A DNA stretch of 64,000 bases from Chloroflexota bacterium (GTDB taxonomy: Bacteria > Chloroflexota > Anaerolineae > B4-G1 > SLSP01): the NCBI GenBank assembly GCA_019873645.1, contig JAIOAX010000023.1:16730-80729 (forward strand), read 5' to 3'. The translations under genes were made by a program, and so were the position numbers. Shown one piece after another: positions 60,005 through 64,000 of this stretch. The notes below the pieces were generated by a model. The model searched no databases. It was not told the origin of the DNA and saw nothing but the letters and a program-made list of their open reading frames with translations. Within the stretch, counting starts at the first letter, position 1. Each line of letters begins with the position of its first letter.

Positions 60005-61789
60005 ATGAGTCCCGAAGCATATCACGAGAGTCAACTGTACCGCATCCGCCACTCGGCGGCGCACCTGATGGCGGCGGCAGTCCTGGAGTTGTTTCCTGAA
60101 GCAAGGATCGCCATCGGGCCGCCCATCGAGAATGGCTTCTACTACGACTTCGATCTGCCGCGCGCGCTCACACCGGAAGATCTGGAGCGCATCGAGGCGC
60201 GCATGCGCGCGTTAATCGCCGAGCGTCACGATTTCGTCTACCAGGAGATTGACCCGGCGGAAGCCCGCCAGCTCTTTGCCGACCAGCCCTATAAACTGGA
60301 GTTGATTGATGGCATCCTGGCCGGCGGCGTGGATGAAGACGGCAACCCGGTCAGCGAGGCCCCCAAACTCTCAATCTACAAGAGCGGCGCATTCACCGAC
60401 CTGTGCCGTGGGCCGCATGTGCAGAACTCGCGCGAGATCAATCCGCAGGCGGTCAAATTGCTCAACGTCGCCGGGGCGTATTGGCGCGGCGACGAAAAAC
60501 GCCCGATGCTGCAACGCATCTACGGGACGGCGTTTGAGTCCCCCAAAGAATTGAAAGCCTACCTGGACTGGCTCGAAGAGGTCAAAAAACGCGACCATCG
60601 GCGGCTGATCCGCGAACTGGACTTGCTCTCTTTCCACGAGGAGGCCGGGCCAGGATTGGCCTACTGGCATCCCCGTGGCGCCATTGTGCGCAAGACCATC
60701 GAGGACTTCTGGCGGGATCAGCATCTCGAAGGCGGCTATGATTTCGTCTACAGCCCACACATTGGCAAGTCGTGGCTGTGGGAAACCTCAGGCCACCTCG
60801 ATTTCTACCGCGAGAGTATGTACTCACCGATGGACGTGGATGGACAGGATTACTACATCAAGCCGATGAACTGTCCTTTCCACATCCTGATCTATAAGAC
60901 GCGCCTGCGCTCTTACCGCGAGCTGCCGCTGCGCTGGGCGGAACTCGGTACGGTCTATCGCTACGAGAAGAGCGGCGTGCTCCACGGACTGTTGCGCGTG
61001 CGCGGCTTCACCCAAGACGATGCACACATCATCTGCACGCCGGAGCAGATCGAAGACGAAGTATTGCGTGTATTACGCTTCTCCTTGTCTATGTTGCGCG
61101 CCTTTGGATTTGAGCAGATCGAAGCCTATCTCTCGACGCGTCCGGAAAAGGCTGTGGGCGAACCGGCGCGCTGGGAACAGGCGCAGGAGTCGCTGCTGCG
61201 CGCCATCAACGCCGAGGGACTGGTCTATCAGGTAGATGCAGGCGGCGGGGCATTCTACGGCCCAAAGATTGATCTCAAGATCAAAGACGTACTGGGCCGC
61301 GAATGGCAGTTGACGACGATCCAGTTCGATTTCAACCTGCCGGAACGCTTCGACATGACCTACGTGGGCGAGGACGGGAACGAACACCGCCCCTATATGG
61401 TGCACCGGGCGTTGCTCGGCTCGCTGGAACGCTTTTTCGGCATCCTGGTGGAGCACTACGCGGGGGCGTTCCCGGTATGGCTCGCGCCGGAACAGGCGCG
61501 CGTCATTCCCATCGCCGACCGGCACATCGAGTATGCCAAACAAGTGGAAGACGCGCTGCGTCGGGCGCACCTGCGTGTGAGCACAGACATATCGGCGGCG
61601 CGGATGAACGCCAAGATCCGTGAGGCGCAGCTAATGAAGATCCCCTATATGCTGGTCATTGGGGATAAAGAAGTCGAAGCGGGCGCGGTCGCCGTGCGGC
61701 TGCGCAGCGGCAAGGATATGGGCGCGCTGCCGCTATCCGAATTCATCGCGTATGCGGAGAAAGCCATCGCCGAGCGCGCTCTGGAATAA
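60005..61789 (+). CDS. thrS: Threonyl-tRNA synthetase lacking the TGS domain
   Basis: The ATG at 60005 follows AGGAGG; upstream in-frame codons lie inside the T-box and are rejected. In the 594-residue protein the editing domain starts at once (RHSAAHLMAAAV with H16 and H20, later DLCRGPHV). The class II catalytic core follows (NCPFHILIYKTRLRSYRELP, VYRYEKSGVLHGLLRVRGFT, GGGAFYGPKIDLKIKD), then the anticodon-binding domain (ARVIPIADRHIEYAKQVEDA). The usual 60-residue N-terminal TGS domain is absent. It charges tRNA-Thr in the cytoplasm. Confidence 0.95.
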   Translation: MSPEAYHESQLYRIRHSAAHLMAAAVLELFPEARIAIGPPIENGFYYDFDLPRALTPEDLERIEARMRALIAERHDFVYQEIDPAEARQLFADQPYKLELIDGILAGGVDEDGNPVSEAPKLSIYKSGAFTDLCRGPHVQNSREINPQAVKLLNVAGAYWRGDEKRPMLQRIYGTAFESPKELKAYLDWLEEVKKRDHRRLIRELDLLSFHEEAGPGLAYWHPRGAIVRKTIEDFWRDQHLEGGYDFVYSPHIGKSWLWETSGHLDFYRESMYSPMDVDGQDYYIKPMNCPFHILIYKTRLRSYRELPLRWAELGTVYRYEKSGVLHGLLRVRGFTQDDAHIICTPEQIEDEVLRVLRFSLSMLRAFGFEQIEAYLSTRPEKAVGEPARWEQAQESLLRAINAEGLVYQVDAGGGAFYGPKIDLKIKDVLGREWQLTTIQFDFNLPERFDMTYVGEDGNEHRPYMVHRALLGSLERFFGILVEHYAGAFPVWLAPEQARVIPIADRHIEYAKQVEDALRRAHLRVSTDISAARMNAKIREAQLMKIPYMLVIGDKEVEAGAVAVRLRSGKDMGALPLSEFIAYAEKAIAERALE

Positions 61790-61801
61790 GAATTTGAATC
61801 C

Positions 61802-61846
61802 CAGAGGACACGGAGAAAAATCAAAAAAAACTCTGTGTTCGCTGTG
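61802..61846. repeat. CAGAGGACACGGAG inverted repeat
   Basis: CAGAGGACACGGAGA and its loose inverted partner CTCTGTGTTCGCTGTG flank an A-rich centre, in the gap between thrS and the GNAT gene. Related in style to the CCGCAGAGACGC elements. Confidence 0.5.
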
Positions 61847-61866
61847 TAAAAAAGAATTATATCGCT

Positions 61867-62844
61867 ATGGCAATCACAATCCAGGTCCGCACGGGCGCGC
61901 AAGCGCGTGGCGTCAGGCCGGTAGATCCAACACGGGATCTGCCGGCTATTGTTGAACTGGTTGCGCTCGGCTTTGAAGAAGAACTGGATCCCCAGGGACA
62001 AAAAATGCTCGCGGAGATGCGTCGGGCAGCGCAACACAGAACATGGACTGCGGCAATAAACGGGGATATAGATTCGGCCGGCTTTGTATGGATCGAGGGC
62101 GAGCGCATCGTGGGCAACCTCTCACTGCGCTATGCTCTGCCCGGCCAAACACGGGGACAGATCATCGGCAATGTCGTCGTGCACCCGGATTACCGGGGCC
62201 GGGGCATCGGACGCGCGCTGGTCGAGGCCGCCATTCAGGCCGTGCAACGTCAGGATTGCCGGTGGGTCGGCCTGGAAGTGCGCGCGGACAATCCGGCAGC
62301 CTGCGCCCTCTACACCCATCTGGGATTTCAGACAGTTGGGAAACAGCACCATCTTCTCCGGCCGGGGGGGCTGCCCTGGCCCGAAGCTGTTGGTGCGCCG
62401 TTGTCATGGCGCACCAGCAAACCACGCGACAGTCACCTGTGGATGCGGCTGGCAGATGCCATCTATCCCCCTCGACAGCAGTGGGTCCTTGAGGTACGGC
62501 CCGGCCAGTATACGTTCGGGGGGCTGGAACGGCGTCTCAACCGCTGGTTAGCAGGAGAGCGCGAAGGCGCCTGGCTTTATGGGGATGGGGAAGAAGCGCG
62601 CCTGGCCGTCAGTGTGCGCACCGACAAACGAAGCCGCTTTCACCTGTGGGATATTTTAGCGCATCCAGCAGAAGGCGCCGCCGGCGCCCGCGCGGCCGTC
62701 GCACAGGCAGTGCGGGCCACACGCCATTTCCCACCGTGGCCGGTCATCATCTTCGCAGCCGATCAGGAGCCCCTGGTGCAGGCCCTGTTCGATATGGGCT
62801 TCAAACGGCACCGAGCCTTGGTACAGATGCTGCTGGAATTGTAG
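61867..62844 (+). CDS. GNAT-family N-acetyltransferase
   Basis: The 325-residue protein has an N-terminal GNAT domain with the acetyl-CoA motif VVHPDYRGRGIGRALVEAAI and LEVRADNPAACALYTHLGFQ. The C-terminal half (about 175-325) looks like a second, weaker GNAT-type fold. Substrate unknown; it acts in the cytoplasm. It has no good ribosome-binding site because repeat DNA fills the upstream gap. Its last 44 bases overlap the convergent rlmB gene. Confidence 0.85.
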   Translation: MAITIQVRTGAQARGVRPVDPTRDLPAIVELVALGFEEELDPQGQKMLAEMRRAAQHRTWTAAINGDIDSAGFVWIEGERIVGNLSLRYALPGQTRGQIIGNVVVHPDYRGRGIGRALVEAAIQAVQRQDCRWVGLEVRADNPAACALYTHLGFQTVGKQHHLLRPGGLPWPEAVGAPLSWRTSKPRDSHLWMRLADAIYPPRQQWVLEVRPGQYTFGGLERRLNRWLAGEREGAWLYGDGEEARLAVSVRTDKRSRFHLWDILAHPAEGAAGARAAVAQAVRATRHFPPWPVIIFAADQEPLVQALFDMGFKRHRALVQMLLEL

Positions 62845-63592
62845 CTGTTTTCTGGCTGCGTTGTCTGAGGGCCTCGTAGAGCGCCAGCGACCCGGCAACC
62901 GCCACATTAAGCGAGTTAATTTTCCCACGCATAGGGATAAACATCAGCCAATCACAGCGCTCGCGGACCAACCGCCGTACCCCTTCGGCTTCGTTGCCGA
63001 CGACGATCGCCACCGGGAAGGTCAGCTTGATCTCGGTATAGGGACGTGCTCCCCCCACATCTTCCAGACCGGCAATCCACACATTGACCTTTTTCAGTCG
63101 TTCGATCTCCTGAACCAGATTGGTCACTTGCGCTACCAGCAGATGCTCGACCGCGCCGGAGGAAGTGTTGACGGCTGCCGGGGTGACGCCGGCAGCGCGT
63201 CGTTCCGGGATAATGACCCCATGGACTCCAACCGCTTCGGCAGTGCGCAGGAGCGTCCCCAGGTTGTGGACATCTTGAACCAGATCAAGCATCAGGAGCA
63301 AGGGCACCTCACCACGTTGCTCGGCCAACGCCAGCATATCGGCAGTCGTGACGTAAGGATAGGCGGAGGTTTCCAACGCCACGCCCTGATGCTCGTCAAC
63401 GCCGGTAGCCTGGGCAATATCCTGGCGTGAGTGCACCTCAATCGGAATATGCCGTTTTTGCGCCTCGGCGGTAATATCGTCAAGGATGGGCGCTTTGGGC
63501 ATACCCTCGGCCAGCCACAGCCGGAAATGCTGTCGCCGCCCGGCATATAACGATTCACGAACTGCCTGTCGTCCAAAAAGCCATTCCCGCAT
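62801..63592 (-). CDS. rlmB: 23S rRNA (guanosine-2'-O) methyltransferase, TrmH/SpoU family
   Basis: The ATG follows GAGGAGG. The 263-residue protein has an N-terminal substrate-binding domain (WLFGRQAVRESLYAGRRQHF, PIEVHSRQDIAQATGVDEHQ, GVALETSAYPY). The SPOUT knot follows, with LMLDLVQDVHNLGTLLRTAE, VTPAAVNTSSGAVEHLLVAQ, VGNEAEGVRRLV and the C-terminal IPMRGKINSLNVAVAGSLAL. RlmB methylates G2251 (E. coli numbering) of the 23S P-loop. It follows cysS by 12 bases, a common pairing. Confidence 0.93.
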   Translation of the reverse strand: MREWLFGRQAVRESLYAGRRQHFRLWLAEGMPKAPILDDITAEAQKRHIPIEVHSRQDIAQATGVDEHQGVALETSAYPYVTTADMLALAEQRGEVPLLLMLDLVQDVHNLGTLLRTAEAVGVHGVIIPERRAAGVTPAAVNTSSGAVEHLLVAQVTNLVQEIERLKKVNVWIAGLEDVGGARPYTEIKLTFPVAIVVGNEAEGVRRLVRERCDWLMFIPMRGKINSLNVAVAGSLALYEALRQRSQKTATIPAASVPRLGAV

Positions 63593-63604
63593 AATATCCT
63601 CCTC

Positions 63605-64000
63605 TCAGGCCAATCGCCATGTTGTATCGTCGGGGCCGTCTTCAATAAGGATGCCGAGTTCCTTCAAACACTGCTGAATAGCTTCGGCTTTGCCCCACTC
63701 ATGCGCTTCGCGATATTCCTGACGCAGTTTCAGGAGCAAGTTCACCAGGCCCTCTATCCGATGTTCATTCTCCTGAGCTTTGAAATTCTCCGAAACAATA
63801 CCCAGGACGTTGCCGGCCAGATCGCGGGCGATACGCTCCATCGCGGCCAGTGTTCCTCCGGCGTATTGTGTGGTCCCTTCCAGATGACGATTGACCTCAT
63901 TGACAAAATCTTCGAGGATCGTCAGGGCCTGCGGGGTGTTGAAATCGTCATCCAGCGCGGCCTGAAAATCCTCGCGATAATCTTCAAGCGAGCCAAAGAT
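63605..64000 (-). CDS. cysS: Cysteinyl-tRNA synthetase, C-terminal part (gene runs off window end)
   Basis: The reverse strand is open from the window edge and reads EDFQAALDDDFNTPQALTIL then LAGNVLGIVSENF and REAHEWGKAEAIQQCLKELG, the helical C-terminal region of CysS ending in IEDGPDDTTWRLA. The catalytic HIGH/KMSKS part lies beyond the window. About 131 residues are visible. It sits just upstream of rlmB on the same strand. Confidence 0.93.
   Translation of the reverse strand: MFGSLEDYREDFQAALDDDFNTPQALTILEDFVNEVNRHLEGTTQYAGGTLAAMERIARDLAGNVLGIVSENFKAQENEHRIEGLVNLLLKLRQEYREAHEWGKAEAIQQCLKELGILIEDGPDDTTWRLA

Overview
The window looks like a piece of a Chloroflexota genome, most likely from the Anaerolineae. 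This rests on inference, not on a marker-gene search. The supports are a DUF6062 protein, a T-box-controlled threonyl-tRNA synthetase without a TGS domain, an rpsF-ssb-rpsR set with a cysteine-type S18, several Thr/Pro-rich lipoproteins, a secreted protein ending in YLPLIMRR, and gaps full of short formulaic repeats. No plasmid, phage or insertion-sequence genes were recognised, and no CRISPR array is present.

Layout. 1-4.7 kb (+): end of a TPR membrane protein, a WecA/MraY-type sugar-phosphate transferase, a DsbA-like/cyclophilin fusion lipoprotein and a PrsW-type membrane protease. 4.7-10.5 kb (-): CDF metal transporter, XdhC, ArsR regulator, ferredoxin, small thioredoxin, beta-grasp protein and ArsP/YraQ-type permease, with a strong promoter and a possible ArsR operator ahead of the permease. 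10.8-15.6 kb: DUF6062 protein, GH116 glucosidase and a CrtI-like oxidoreductase. 15.7-22.3 kb (+): a two-gene unit of a STAND NTPase and a secreted beta-helix/clostripain protease, followed by a terminator and tRNA-Pro. 22.5-26.3 kb (-): zinc-ribbon/TPR/TolB-like protein and TGS-uridine-kinase protein. 26.4-31.8 kb (+): a small cysteine protein, a clan-A glycosidase, a flavodoxin, an APH-like kinase and a hybrid histidine kinase. 31.9-35.8 kb (-): a corrinoid O-demethylase-type operon ending in a GH26 glycosidase. 36-43 kb (+): acylphosphatase, FecR-like anchor protein, AIR-synthase-like protein, metallophosphoesterase, RNase P RNA, rpsF, ssb, rpsR and a PpiC-type foldase. 43.2-49.3 kb: RelA/SpoT, a DUF4352-like lipoprotein and two paralogous secreted repeat proteins. 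49.5-56.9 kb (-): a tightly packed glycan-assembly operon holding a relic glycosyltransferase. 57-64 kb: helix-hairpin-helix membrane protein, Ig-repeat/LysM protein, T-box and thrS, GNAT, rlmB and the end of cysS.

The parts most worth following up are the STAND/clostripain pair, the O-demethylase operon carrying a glycosidase, the permease/beta-grasp/thioredoxin/ferredoxin/ArsR cluster, and the many dispersed repeat families in the gaps. One of those repeats supplies the C-terminus of a flavodoxin. The rest is largely housekeeping and cell-envelope material.
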